A stretch of 64,000 nt of DNA, from the NCBI GenBank assembly GCA_905221295.1, contig CAJNCP010000001.1, positions 372,001 through 436,000 on the forward strand. Reading direction: 5' to 3'. Position numbers and translations under genes: made by a program. The stretch is from a bacterium (GTDB taxonomy: Bacteria > Bacillota > Bacilli > Lactobacillales > Streptococcaceae). Within the stretch, counting starts at the first letter, position 1; each line of letters opens with the position of its first letter. This document shows positions 11,390-20,033 of this stretch, piece after piece. The notes beneath the pieces were generated by a model that searched no databases, was not told the origin of the DNA, and saw only the letters and a list, made by a program, of their open reading frames with translations.

Positions 11390-12232
11390 ATGAAATCTTA
11401 TACCCTTAATAACGGAATTTCAATCCCAGTTTTAGGATTTGGGACCTGGAAAGCTGAAAATGGAGAAGTAGCCTACCAAGCTGTTTTAGAAGCCTTGAAA
11501 GCTGGTTATCGTCATATCGATACTGCAGCTATCTACAAAAATGAGGAGAGTATTGGTCGCGCTATTCTAGATAGCGGTATTCCTCGCCAAGAAATCTTTG
11601 TAACGACCAAACTCTGGAATACCAATCACAGCTATGAAGAAGCTCGCCAAGCTTTTGAGCAATCAATGGAAAAACTGGGATTGGATTATCTAGATTTGTA
11701 CCTTATCCATTGGCCAAATCCAAAACCACTAAGAGAAAATGAGGCATGGAAAACTCGCAATGCCGATGTCTGGAGAGCGATGGAGGACCTGTACCAAGAA
11801 GGTAAAATCCGTGCTATCGGTGTTAGTAATTTCCTTCCCAAGCATTTGGATGCCTTGCTTGAGACGGCAAGAATCATCCCAGCGGTCAATCAGGTGCGCT
11901 TGGCACCAGGAGTTTACCAAGAGGAAGTGGTTGACTACTGTAGAGAGAAGGGAATTCTCCTAGAGGCTTGGGGACCTTTTGGGCAAGGGGAGCTGTTTGA
12001 ACAGAAAGAAGTCCAAGGAATTGCTGATAAGCATGGGAAATCAGTTGCTCAAATTGCCTTGGCTTGGAGTTTGGCAGAAGGTTTTTTACCTCTACCTAAG
12101 TCAGTGACAGCCTCTCGCATCCAGAGCAATCTTGACTGTTTTGGGATTGAACTCAGCAAAGAAGAGCAAGAAATCTTAAAGAAAATCTCGGTGACTTCTG
12201 GCGCCCCTCGTGTGGATGAGATGGATTTTTAG
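11390..12232 (+). CDS. Aldo/keto reductase (AKR5-like, YvgN type)
   Basis: NADPH-dependent reductase of aldehydes and ketones such as methylglyoxal; cytoplasmic TIM barrel of 280 aa. The AKR catalytic tetrad is complete: Asp44 (RHIDTA), Tyr49 (AAIYKNE), Lys74 (VTTKLW) and His107 (LIHWP). NADPH-binding signatures PAVNQV and PLPKSVT-like segment are present. Shine-Dalgarno AAAGGAAAA is upstream. Monocistronic between a hairpin and the glycine T-box. The physiological substrate cannot be told from sequence. Confidence 0.9.
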   Translation: MKSYTLNNGISIPVLGFGTWKAENGEVAYQAVLEALKAGYRHIDTAAIYKNEESIGRAILDSGIPRQEIFVTTKLWNTNHSYEEARQAFEQSMEKLGLDYLDLYLIHWPNPKPLRENEAWKTRNADVWRAMEDLYQEGKIRAIGVSNFLPKHLDALLETARIIPAVNQVRLAPGVYQEEVVDYCREKGILLEAWGPFGQGELFEQKEVQGIADKHGKSVAQIALAWSLAEGFLPLPKSVTASRIQSNLDCFGIELSKEEQEILKKISVTSGAPRVDEMDF

Positions 12233-12248
12233 AAAGTAAGAAAAAGAA

Positions 12249-12277
12249 TTGTAAATTTTCTACCTTTCTGATATAAT
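12249..12277 (+). promoter_or_regulatory. Promoter of the T-box / module / glyQS transcript
   Basis: TTGTAA (12249-12254), 17-bp spacer ending TGA, TATAAT (12272-12277). Transcription would start near 12284. Confidence 0.75.
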
Positions 12278-12283
12278 GTTCAA

Positions 12284-12468
12284 CAGGAAAGAAAGTCTTA
12301 TGGCGTTCTTCAAGCGAGCTTGGGGTAGTGGGAGCTAAGTAGAACAAGGTAAGAAACTGGCGCTTTCTGTCGTATTTTTAAAAACAATGAAGTAATAAAT
12401 TAGGGTGGAACCGCGTTTCAGACGCCCCTAGGTCACTTGACTTAGGAGCAAAGACACGGTTCTTTTTG
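12284..12468 (+). promoter_or_regulatory. T-box riboswitch, glycine-specific (GGC specifier)
   Basis: Binds uncharged tRNA-Gly and allows readthrough when glycyl-tRNA is low. The T-box sequence AGGGTGGAACCGCG is at 12402-12415. Stem I runs from about 12291 (GAAAGAAAG) to its complement CGCTTTCT at 12361-12368, and the specifier position holds GGC (12359-12361), a glycine codon. The terminator pairs AACCGCGT with ACACGGTT and is followed by TTCTTTTTG at 12460-12468. It matches the leaders of glyQS genes, but here the next gene is an ATPase 33 bp away and glyQ is 2.1 kb downstream. Confidence 0.92.
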
Positions 12469-12500
12469 TATTTGATATTAAATAAGTTGGGGTAAGTAAT

Positions 12501-13694
12501 ATGGATTTAACTTTCAAATTTAGAGATAATAATAATTCTATAAAGCTTAATATAGATAAGAATAGCGTTTTATTTGGTTTTAATGGAACAGGTAAAACTA
12601 GAGTATTGAAACTTCTTAAAGATTTATCTGATGAAAAAAGAACTAAAAATAGGGTTGTTGATTTATTTGAACAATTTAATGTCGAGAATATCCACATAGA
12701 GGGGGAATCTTTCCTAGGGTTACTTAGTGATAAAGGTAAGGAAGTAAATAGTATTTACAATGAATTTATAGAAAAAAACAGCCCGGCATTTATAGATTTT
12801 TCTATAATAAGTAGAGATATAGTTAAAAATAATAAAACAATTCCATTTTTTCCGGCGAATAGATTTAGAATGCTTGAGAAAATGATAAGAATATTATTAA
12901 AAGAAAATTCAAGGGGTGATAAAGGAAGATACTTGACACAATTTTTGAAAGAATCGGAAAGTCTTATTAATGAAGTCAAAACTTCATTTGAAATAGGCAA
13001 TTTTCATAATAGAGAAGTAATTTCCCAGGTTTGGCAAGCAGAAAGGATTATTTCTTTTCTAAATCGACGCTTCGCCGATTTTAAATTTGATAATGAGGAT
13101 TATAATCATCGAAGCGAGGAATTTTTCGCTGTATATAAAAATTTTTTATTTTCAAAATTAAACAGAACAGTCAAATATATTTCTCCAGATTTTGATGAGT
13201 TGGAAAAAATAAAAGAACAAGTAATTCAGGAATTTTTAGGAGCAAAAACTTTAATAGCAAATCAATATGTTAGTAAACTCATTAAGCAAATGGATGGAGA
13301 TAAAGAAGAATTTAAAGAAGTTAATGAAAATAAATTAAAAACTATTTTATATAATCTAAAAAAAGTTAATGAAATCATAAAAAATTACACTACTATTACT
13401 TTGAAGTTTGAAGGAAATGAACTATTAGCTAAGAAGGATAATGATAAACTAGATTTGTGCCAATTATCATCTGGTGAACGTCGATTATTAACATTGTTAT
13501 TGAATTGTGTTTATAGTTCTGAGGACTTGTTATTAATTGATGAACCTGAAGTTTCTTTATCATTAAATTATCAAAGTAAAATAATGAATGATTTAGTTGA
13601 AATACTAGGTGAGAAAGTTGTAATAATAGCAACACACGCTCCTTTTGTTTTTAAATCCTGTGAAAGTATGGAATTTGATTTAGTGGAGTTATAG
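12501..13694 (+). CDS. AAA/ABC-type ATPase, AriA-like (PARIS-type defence)
   Basis: 397-aa SMC/RecF-like AAA ATPase (AAA_15/AAA_21 type). Walker A is GFNGTGKT (residues 26-33), the ABC signature is LSSGE (322-326), Walker B LLLIDEPE carries Asp347/Glu348, and the switch histidine is His379 (THAPF). Residues about 90-300 form a charged helical/coiled-coil insert. The next gene, 1 bp later, encodes a DUF4435 protein; ATPase plus DUF4435 is the arrangement of PARIS (AriA-AriB), where the ATPase senses phage anti-restriction proteins and releases a Toprim nuclease. Base composition is much more AT-rich than the neighbours, indicating transfer. There is no independent promoter in the 33 bp after the T-box terminator. 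The assignment is by motif and gene order, so it could be another OLD-like ATPase system. Confidence 0.75.
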   Translation: MDLTFKFRDNNNSIKLNIDKNSVLFGFNGTGKTRVLKLLKDLSDEKRTKNRVVDLFEQFNVENIHIEGESFLGLLSDKGKEVNSIYNEFIEKNSPAFIDFSIISRDIVKNNKTIPFFPANRFRMLEKMIRILLKENSRGDKGRYLTQFLKESESLINEVKTSFEIGNFHNREVISQVWQAERIISFLNRRFADFKFDNEDYNHRSEEFFAVYKNFLFSKLNRTVKYISPDFDELEKIKEQVIQEFLGAKTLIANQYVSKLIKQMDGDKEEFKEVNENKLKTILYNLKKVNEIIKNYTTITLKFEGNELLAKKDNDKLDLCQLSSGERRLLTLLLNCVYSSEDLLLIDEPEVSLSLNYQSKIMNDLVEILGEKVVIIATHAPFVFKSCESMEFDLVEL

Positions 13695-13695
13695 T

Positions 13696-14364
13696 ATGTA
13701 TACTTTTGATATAAATAAATCTGATTACTTAGATGGAGTAGAAAAATTAATTGGTCAAGATAAGTTAATAATTTATGCAGAAGATCCAGAGTTTTATTCT
13801 TGTTATATAACGCCACAAACAACAGTATATCCTGAGGGAATGTCTTGTGATCAGGTTAGAAAACAAGTTATTAACACTGGAAATGTGAATGTTGTAGGAA
13901 TTGTTGATGGAGATTTTAATGACTTTATTGAACATGATAATCTTTTTAAAATAAACTATTATTCTATTGAAAATATAGCTCTTTATCATCATAAAAGTAT
14001 GGGTGAACTAAAAAATAAAATAGCTGATTTCTTAACAAATAATCTTCAAAATAAACTACGTTTAGATATTTCATTTGATCACGAGGATTTTCAAATAAAA
14101 CATGGAAATAAAATCCCAAGGGAATTCAATAATTATGTAAATAGAAAGATTAAAGATGCTGAAAGTTATATTTTATTTATGGATTTAAAGGAAGTGGTGC
14201 TCTGTTACGGAAAGAATAAGTGTAAGACATCTTTTAAAAAAACACTACCACTGTATGTTCAGTTTGAATCACTGTTTTCATCATCTGAATCAACAAGAAT
14301 TTTAGAAAAATTATTAAATTATGAAGCCATTAATTTACCTAGTCAACCAAATATAGTTTTTTAA
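13696..14364 (+). CDS. DUF4435/Toprim-like protein, AriB-like effector
   Basis: 222-aa protein, AT-rich, translated directly after the ATPase. The layout matches DUF4435: an acidic residue in the first strand (IIYAEDPEF, Glu29/Asp30), a central GIVDGDFND with Asp71 and Asp73 (metal-binding Toprim-type DxD) and YYSIENIAL with Glu92. In PARIS this partner (AriB) is a Toprim-fold nuclease; E. coli AriB cleaves tRNA-Lys. At 222 aa it is shorter than the E. coli protein, so the C-terminal part may be reduced. Function as a toxic effector is inferred from the pairing. No terminator with a T run follows, so transcription probably continues to glyQ. Confidence 0.65.
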   Translation: MYTFDINKSDYLDGVEKLIGQDKLIIYAEDPEFYSCYITPQTTVYPEGMSCDQVRKQVINTGNVNVVGIVDGDFNDFIEHDNLFKINYYSIENIALYHHKSMGELKNKIADFLTNNLQNKLRLDISFDHEDFQIKHGNKIPREFNNYVNRKIKDAESYILFMDLKEVVLCYGKNKCKTSFKKTLPLYVQFESLFSSSESTRILEKLLNYEAINLPSQPNIVF

Positions 14365-14415
14365 ATAATTAAAATTCCTATTCTCTAAAATAGAATTAAA
14401 AAAATCATATCAATT

Positions 14416-14505
14416 AAGGAGTATTCAATGTCTAAGAAATTAACATTTCACTGCGTCAGTGGCAGAGATCTCCTTACAGTCGGACTGCCCCACGCTCAGC
14501 ACTAG
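14416..14505 (+). pseudogene. Duplicated 5' fragment of glyQ (ribosome site plus first 7 codons)
   Basis: AAGGAG, ATG 14428 and codons for MSKKLTF repeat the start of glyQ: 28 of 35 positions match 14589-14623, with synonymous differences in the codons. After codon 7 the frame runs into unrelated sequence and stops at TAG 14503-14505 (25 residues). A later stretch (about 14463-14478) still resembles glyQ codons 8-14. It marks a recombination or insertion junction at the 3' end of the defence module. Confidence 0.75.
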
Positions 14506-14558
14506 GGTGCTGAGCTAGACGCAGTACTAACTCGTCTTACCTCGTATAATCGACGAGG
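14450..14558 (+). other. Structured insert between the glyQ fragment and glyQ
   Basis: A GC-rich island that can fold as a three-way junction: closing stem ACTGCGTC (14450-14457) with GACGCAGT (14518-14525), stem GGCAG (14461-14465) with CTGCC (14485-14489), and a perfect 9-bp hairpin GCTCAGCAC-tagg-GTGCTGAGC (14494-14515). A second hairpin CCTCGT / ACGAGG with a 7-nt loop is at 14540-14558. Not a tRNA (no T-arm consensus). Its nature (RNA element, terminator/antiterminator or insertion remnant) is unknown. Confidence 0.6.
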
Positions 14559-14600
14559 CAGACTCGTGTCGCAAGTAATTTATAAAAAAAGGAGTAAATA

Positions 14601-15518
14601 ATGTCTAAAAAATTGACTTTCCAGGAAATCATCCTTACTTTGCAACAATTTTGGAATGACCAAGGTTGTATGCTTATGCAGGCTTATGATAATGAAAAAG
14701 GTGCGGGGACAATGAGTCCTTACACTTTCCTTCGTGCTATCGGTCCTGAACCATGGAATGCGGCTTATGTAGAGCCATCACGTCGTCCTGCTGACGGTCG
14801 TTACGGGGAAAACCCTAACCGTCTCTACCAACACCACCAATTCCAAGTAGTCATGAAGCCATCTCCATCAAATATCCAAGAACTTTACCTTGAGTCTTTG
14901 GAAAAATTGGGAATCAATCCTTTGGAACACGATATTCGTTTCGTTGAGGACAACTGGGAAAATCCATCAACTGGTTCAGCTGGTCTTGGCTGGGAAGTTT
15001 GGCTTGACGGGATGGAAATCACTCAGTTCACTTATTTTCAACAAGTTGGTGGATTGGCAACTGGCCCTGTTACTGCGGAAGTTACCTATGGTTTGGAGCG
15101 CTTGGCTTCTTATATCCAAGAAGTGGATTCTGTCTATGATATCGAGTGGGCTGATGGTGTAAAATACGGAGAAATCTTTATCCAGCCTGAGTACGAGCAC
15201 TCAAAATATTCATTTGAAATTTCGGACCAAGAAATGTTGCTGGAAAACTTTGATAAATTTGAAAAAGAAGCTGGTCGTGCCTTGGAAGAAGGCTTGGTTC
15301 ACCCTGCCTATGACTATGTTCTCAAATGTTCCCACACCTTTAACCTGCTTGATGCGCGTGGTGCCGTATCCGTAACGGAGCGCGCAGGCTATATCGCTCG
15401 TATCCGTAACTTAGCCCGTGTCGTAGCCAAAACCTTTGTCGCAGAACGCAAACGCCTAGGCTACCCACTTTTGGATGAAGAAACACGAGCTAAACTCCTA
15501 GCAGAAGACGCAGAATAA
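14601..15518 (+). CDS. glyQ: Glycyl-tRNA synthetase alpha subunit
   Basis: Catalytic subunit of the bacterial alpha2-beta2 glycyl-tRNA synthetase; activates glycine with ATP. 305 aa, normal length. Signatures include [12 protein letters not shown] at the N terminus, [19 protein letters not shown], the class II motif 2 region, FTYFQQVGG and [10 protein letters not shown]. Shine-Dalgarno AAAAAAGGAG (14585-14594) precedes ATG 14601. In related genomes it normally lies just behind the T-box; here the PARIS-like pair and the structured insert separate them. Confidence 0.97.
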   Translation: MSKKLTFQEIILTLQQFWNDQGCMLMQAYDNEKGAGTMSPYTFLRAIGPEPWNAAYVEPSRRPADGRYGENPNRLYQHHQFQVVMKPSPSNIQELYLESLEKLGINPLEHDIRFVEDNWENPSTGSAGLGWEVWLDGMEITQFTYFQQVGGLATGPVTAEVTYGLERLASYIQEVDSVYDIEWADGVKYGEIFIQPEYEHSKYSFEISDQEMLLENFDKFEKEAGRALEEGLVHPAYDYVLKCSHTFNLLDARGAVSVTERAGYIARIRNLARVVAKTFVAERKRLGYPLLDEETRAKLLAEDAE

Positions 15519-15729
15519 AGAGAGTGACAAATTACGAAAATGGGCGAACAGAGTGAGCCTTGAGCCAGTTGCCGTAGTGATGAAGGTATCCTTAGTGAAG
15601 CTAAGGATACTAGGCAAAATTGGAGACTTTCGGCTCCAATTTTAGCAATGAAACAACGAAGTTGGTTGCTTGCGTGCCAATCACATAAGGCAAACTGGAA
15701 AATAAAAAGATACTTTTCGGAGAAAAAAC
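15519..15729 (+). other. Structured 211-bp gap between glyQ and glyS
   Basis: Unusually long for two subunits of one enzyme. It holds a perfect hairpin GTATCCTTAG / CTAAGGATAC (about 15588-15611) and a second one AAATTGGAG / CTCCAATTT (about 15618-15643) that ends in only a short T stretch. No credible gene is present. The glyS ribosome-binding site CGGAG lies at its end. It may modulate the alpha:beta ratio or protect mRNA ends. Confidence 0.6.
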
Positions 15730-17766
15730 ATGACAAAAAACTTATTAGTAGAACTCGGTCTGGAAGAGTTACCAGCCTATGTAGTAACTCCTAGTGAAAA
15801 ACAACTAGGTGAAAAAATGGCAGCCTTCCTCAAGGAAAACCGCCTGTCTTTTGAAGAGATTCAAACCTTCTCAACACCACGTCGTTTGGCTGTTCGTGTG
15901 ACTGGTCTTGCAGACAAACAGTCTGATTTGACAGAAGATTTCAAGGGACCAGCAAAGAAAATTGCCTTGGATGGTGATGGAAACTTCACCAAAGCAGCTC
16001 AAGGATTTGTCCGTGGGAAAGGCTTGACGGTTGAAGATATTGAATTCCGTGAAATCAAGGGTGAAGAATATGTCTATGTTACCAAGGAAGAAGTGGGTCA
16101 AGCAGTTGAAGCCATTGTTCCAGGTGTTGTAGATGTCCTGAAGTCCTTGACTTTCCCTGTCAGCATGCACTGGGCTAACAACACCTTTGAATACATCCGC
16201 CCCGTACACACTTTAACTGTTCTTTTAGATGAAGAAGAGTTTGATTTGGATTTCCTTGATATCAAGGGCGGTCGTGTGAGCCGTGGTCATCGTTTCTTGG
16301 GACAAGAAACCAAGATTCAGTTAGCATTGAGCTATGAAGAAGACCTTCGTGAACAGTTTGTAATCGCGGATCCACGTGAACGTGAGCAAATGATTGTTGA
16401 CCAAATCAAGGCAATCGAAGCTGAGCATGGTGTACGCATCGAAATTGATGCTGACTTGCTGAACGAAGTCTTGAACTTGGTTGAATACCCAACTGCCTTT
16501 ATGGGTAGTTTTGATGCTAAATATCTTGAAGTTCCAGAAGAAGTCTTAGTGACTTCGATGAAGGAACACCAACGTTACTTTGTTGTTCGTGATCAAGATG
16601 GCAAGCTCTTGCCAAACTTTATTTCTGTTCGTAATGGAAACGCAGAGCATTTGGAAAATGTTATCAAAGGAAATGAAAAAGTCTTAGTTGCCCGCTTGGA
16701 AGACGGAGAATTCTTCTGGCGTGAAGACCAAAAATTGGTTATTTCTGAACTTGTTGAAAAATTGAACCATGTGACCTTCCACGAAAAGATTGGTTCCCTT
16801 CGTGAACACATGATTCGTACAGGTCAGATTGCCATTCTTTTGGCAGAAAAGGCTGGCTTGTCAGTGGATGAAACAGTTGACCTAGCTCGTGCAGCAGCCA
16901 TTTACAAGTTTGACTTGTTGACAGGTATGGTTGGTGAGTTTGATGAGCTCCAAGGTATTATGGGTGAGAAATATGCCCTTCTTGCTGGAGAAACTCCAGT
17001 AGTTGCGGCTGCTATTCGTGAACACTACATGCCTACATCAGCTGACGGAGCTCTTCCAGAGAGCAAGGTTGGAGCCATTCTAGCTATTGCAGACAAATTG
17101 GATACGATTTTGAGTTTCTTCTCAGTAGGTTTGATTCCATCAGGTTCTAACGACCCTTATGCCCTTCGTCGTGCGACGCAAGGTGTGGTTCGTATCTTGG
17201 ATGCTTTTGGTTGGCATATTGCTATGGATGAGCTGATTGATAGCCTTTATGCTTTGAAATTCGACAGCTTGACTTATGAAAATAAAGCAGAGGTTATGGA
17301 CTTTATCAAGGCTCGTGTTGATAAGATGATGGGTTCTACTCCAAAAGATATCAAGGAAGCAGTCCTTGCAAGTTCAAACTTTGTTGTGGCGGATATGCTG
17401 GAAGCAGCAAGTGCTCTTGTCGAAGCAAGCAAGAAAGAAGACTTCAAACCATCTGTTGAATCCCTCTCACGTGCTTTCAATTTGGCTGAGAAAGCTGAAG
17501 GATCTGAAACAGTTGACCCTGCTCTCTTTGAGAATGAAGAAGAGAAAGCCTTGGCGGAAGCAGTAGAGTCACTCGTTTTGTCAGGAACTGCAAGCCAGCA
17601 ATTAGAACAACTCTTTGCACTTAGCCCAATTATTGATGCTTTCTTTGAAAATACCATGGTAATGGCTGAAGATCAGACTGTTCGACAAAATCGTTTGGCT
17701 ATCTTGTCGCAATTAACCAAGAAAGCAGCTAAACTTGCACGTTTCAACCAAATTAATACCAAATAA
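15730..17766 (+). CDS. glyS: Glycyl-tRNA synthetase beta subunit
   Basis: tRNA-binding subunit of glycyl-tRNA synthetase, 678 aa. The N terminus [15 protein letters not shown] is diagnostic, followed by [16 protein letters not shown], the HD-like central domain ([33 protein letters not shown]) and a C-terminal DALR anticodon-binding domain. Shine-Dalgarno CGGAG precedes ATG 15730. Co-transcribed with glyQ from the T-box promoter. Confidence 0.97.
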   Translation: MTKNLLVELGLEELPAYVVTPSEKQLGEKMAAFLKENRLSFEEIQTFSTPRRLAVRVTGLADKQSDLTEDFKGPAKKIALDGDGNFTKAAQGFVRGKGLTVEDIEFREIKGEEYVYVTKEEVGQAVEAIVPGVVDVLKSLTFPVSMHWANNTFEYIRPVHTLTVLLDEEEFDLDFLDIKGGRVSRGHRFLGQETKIQLALSYEEDLREQFVIADPREREQMIVDQIKAIEAEHGVRIEIDADLLNEVLNLVEYPTAFMGSFDAKYLEVPEEVLVTSMKEHQRYFVVRDQDGKLLPNFISVRNGNAEHLENVIKGNEKVLVARLEDGEFFWREDQKLVISELVEKLNHVTFHEKIGSLREHMIRTGQIAILLAEKAGLSVDETVDLARAAAIYKFDLLTGMVGEFDELQGIMGEKYALLAGETPVVAAAIREHYMPTSADGALPESKVGAILAIADKLDTILSFFSVGLIPSGSNDPYALRRATQGVVRILDAFGWHIAMDELIDSLYALKFDSLTYENKAEVMDFIKARVDKMMGSTPKDIKEAVLASSNFVVADMLEAASALVEASKKEDFKPSVESLSRAFNLAEKAEGSETVDPALFENEEEKALAEAVESLVLSGTASQQLEQLFALSPIIDAFFENTMVMAEDQTVRQNRLAILSQLTKKAAKLARFNQINTK

Positions 17767-17807
17767 ACTCAGTCAAACGGACTGTATCTTATCACAAAGG
17801 AGAAGAA

Positions 17808-18065
17808 ATGGATCCGAAAAAAATCGCTCGTATCAACGAGCTTGCCAAAAAGAAAAAAACAGAAGGCTTAACTTCTGCTGAAAAAGTGGAACAAGCTAAA
17901 CTTCGTGAGGAGTATATCGAAGGCTATCGTCGTTCTGTTCGTCACCACATTGAAGGAATCAAAATTGTGGACGAGGAAGGAAATGACGTTACACCAGAAA
18001 AACTACGCCAAGTACAACGTGAAAAAGGTTTGCACGGCCGTAGTCTTGATGATCCAAATTCATAA
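17808..18065 (+). CDS. DUF896 family protein (YnzC-like)
   Basis: 85-aa basic helical-hairpin protein. The conserved family core is [19 protein letters not shown] and [14 protein letters not shown], followed by the [11 protein letters not shown] tail. Members of the family (B. subtilis YnzC/YneA-operon type) have no settled biochemical role. Shine-Dalgarno AAAGGAGAAG is upstream, 41 bp after glyS, so it is probably the last gene of the glyQS transcript; a strong terminator follows. Confidence 0.88.
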   Translation: MDPKKIARINELAKKKKTEGLTSAEKVEQAKLREEYIEGYRRSVRHHIEGIKIVDEEGNDVTPEKLRQVQREKGLHGRSLDDPNS

Positions 18066-18070
18066 AATTC

Positions 18071-18105
18071 AAGGGTTTTGTAGATGATATACAAAACCCT
18101 TTTTT
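18071..18105 (+). terminator. Terminator after the DUF896 gene
   Basis: AAGGGTTTTGTA / TACAAAACCCTT, a 12-bp stem followed by six T. Confidence 0.9.
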
Positions 18106-18114
18106 GATAACAAC

Positions 18115-18142
18115 AAAAAAGAAGGAGCCACTAGGCTCCTTT
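18115..18142 (-). terminator. Terminator of the minus-strand flavin reductase operon
   Basis: AAGGAGCC / GGCTCCTT stem; read on the minus strand it is followed by a T-rich tail (A run at 18115-18120 on the plus strand). Confidence 0.8.
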
Positions 18143-18150
18143 TTGGTTTC

Positions 18151-19392
18151 TTAGTTGCTTGCGCCAGAAGTAGCGTCAGCGCCTCCATGACCTCCGCCGT
18201 CAGGAGTATCAGAAGCACCAGAAGTGGCATCAGCGTCTCCATGACCTCCAGCAGCAGGAGCGAATGGGCCACTACCACCTACCAAACGTTGACCAGTTTC
18301 TTGTAGGTACCAGTCAAGCCATGGTTGGAAGTTAAAGACGATTTCATTGATACCAGCGTATGATCCATCAGGATAGTACATAGCTTGATAGTTATGAGTG
18401 TTGATAACACCTGCAGGAGAACCTGGAACAATGGTGCGGACGTATTCTTGGTTTCCGTTGCGAAGTGTTCCGATAACCCACTCTACATTCTTCATACGTG
18501 CTGGTGGAAGAGAACCATGAACAGTCGACATACGGCTACCTGATTGAGGTGGTACACGTTTAGCGAACATAGTGTCTGGATCTTGGTGAGCGTTGTTGTA
18601 GTAGAGGAATTGGTTGTTGTCGTCAGCGTATGTCAATTCAAATGGCATAGCTTTCAAGAACATATCAATTTGGTTAACTGTAAGGATACCGTGGTCCAAT
18701 TTGACATAGGTATCACCAGAAACAGCTCCAGTGATTGCTGCAACTTTTTCTACCCATTCTGGATCGTCAGGATCTACTTCAGTAATGGTTGTAGCAATTG
18801 GTTTTCCACAATCCAAGTCTTCTGGTTCGATTGGTTTTGGTTTTTTCAATTTCGAAACGACTCCTACGTATTTTACAAAGTTATCTAAGCAAGTTTCAAG
18901 GAATTTAACAGTGCCTTCGTTGGTGATATTTCCGTCGTTATCAAAAGCTTCCTTAGCTTTACCAAGAAGGAATTCGTTACCTGGAAGCGTGTAGGCATTA
19001 ACACCTGGAGCGTCAAGGATTTTACGAAGATGAACTTGGGCACGTGATGTTCCTTGGTCATAGTATGATGCACCCACAATCATAACAGGCTTGTTTTCAA
19101 ATGGATGAACTTCGTATGAAAGCCATTCAAGTACAGATTTGAGAGAAGCTGAGATAGTGTGATTGTGCTCAGGAGTGGCGATAATGACACCATCAGCACG
19201 TGTAATTTTGTTATACAAGAAACGCAATTGGAAGCTTTCGTCCCATTTTTCGTCTTGGTTAAACATTGGAACTTCGTCGATTTCAAGAACTTCTAATTCA
19301 AATTTGAATTTGAAATTACGACGAATAAATTCCAAGAGTTTGCGGTTATATGATTGATCGTAGTTTGATCCAACAAGTCCAACAAATTTCAT
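18151..19392 (-). CDS. NADPH-dependent FMN reductase with C-terminal PAS-like domain
   Basis: 413 aa in three parts. Residues 1-190 are a flavodoxin-like NAD(P)H:FMN reductase (LVGSNYDQSYNRKLLEF, IATPEHNHTISASLKSVLEWLS, GASYYDQGTSRAQVHLR). Residues about 235-375 resemble the PAS-type domain of DUF438 proteins (QFLYYNNAHQDPDTMFAKR, SLPPARMKNVEWVI), which could bind haem or flavin. The last 40 residues are a low-complexity Gly/His/Asp tail built of an imperfect repeat (DATSGAS). It lies behind a second FMN reductase and ApbE on the same strand; together they suggest flavin-based electron transfer or quinone/azo reduction. Substrate unknown. Confidence 0.82.
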   Translation of the reverse strand: MKFVGLVGSNYDQSYNRKLLEFIRRNFKFKFELEVLEIDEVPMFNQDEKWDESFQLRFLYNKITRADGVIIATPEHNHTISASLKSVLEWLSYEVHPFENKPVMIVGASYYDQGTSRAQVHLRKILDAPGVNAYTLPGNEFLLGKAKEAFDNDGNITNEGTVKFLETCLDNFVKYVGVVSKLKKPKPIEPEDLDCGKPIATTITEVDPDDPEWVEKVAAITGAVSGDTYVKLDHGILTVNQIDMFLKAMPFELTYADDNNQFLYYNNAHQDPDTMFAKRVPPQSGSRMSTVHGSLPPARMKNVEWVIGTLRNGNQEYVRTIVPGSPAGVINTHNYQAMYYPDGSYAGINEIVFNFQPWLDWYLQETGQRLVGGSGPFAPAAGGHGDADATSGASDTPDGGGHGGADATSGASN

Positions 19393-19409
19393 TCTTTCGG
19401 TCTCCTATC

Positions 19410-20015
19410 TTACAAATTTTCCCAGTCAAATTCTTCTGCGTCTTTGCGAAGCAATTCTTGTGCATTGCGCAATTTTTCAGTAATCTTCACAAAGATACGG
19501 AAGTCATCAAAGATGGCATCCAATTTCTTGATGACGTCAAGGTCAACCAAGTCACCACTTGGGTTAAATGCTTGAAGAGAGTGTGAGAGCAAGAATTCAT
19601 CTGGAAGAACATTTGCCTTGATTTCAGGAGCATTCAAGATTTGACGAAGTTGCAATTGGGCACGAGATGAACCAAGTGTGCCGTATGAAGCACCAGTAAT
19701 CATGATTGGTTTGTTCAAAAGTGGGTAGATACCGTAAGATAGCCAAGCAAGAGCGCTCATCAAAACTGCAGGGATAGAGTGGTCGTACTCAGGAGTACCG
19801 ATAATCACACCATCAGATGCTTCGATTTTGGCTGCAATTTCAAGAATTTCAGCAGGAAGAAGTTTATCTGCTGGTTTGTTGAAAACAGGGATGTCCTTGA
19901 TTTCAACGAGTTCAATTTCAGCTTTATCCGCAAAGTGTTTTTGCATGTATTGGAGCAATTGGCGGTTTGTAGAACGTTTAGAGTTCGTTCCAACAATGGC
20001 AATAAGTTTTAGCAT
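19410..20015 (-). CDS. NADPH-dependent FMN reductase
   Basis: 201-aa flavodoxin-fold reductase, paralogue of the N-terminal domain of the following gene. FMN-binding loop is VGTNSKRSTNRQLLQYM; GTPEYDHSIPAVLMSAL and GASYGTLGSSRAQLQLR align with the other copy. It lacks the PAS-like domain and the repeat tail. 17 bp separate it from the longer paralogue, and 18 bp from apbE, so the three form one operon read from the apbE promoter. Confidence 0.88.
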   Translation of the reverse strand: MLKLIAIVGTNSKRSTNRQLLQYMQKHFADKAEIELVEIKDIPVFNKPADKLLPAEILEIAAKIEASDGVIIGTPEYDHSIPAVLMSALAWLSYGIYPLLNKPIMITGASYGTLGSSRAQLQLRQILNAPEIKANVLPDEFLLSHSLQAFNPSGDLVDLDVIKKLDAIFDDFRIFVKITEKLRNAQELLRKDAEEFDWENL

Positions 20016-20033
20016 GAGATTTCCTTTCTCTTT

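Noticed and set aside
14450..14525. tRNA-like shape (7-8 bp closing stem over about 75 nt) before glyQ
   Set aside because: It lacks a T-arm with TTCRA, a D-arm of normal form and an anticodon arm, so it is not called a tRNA.
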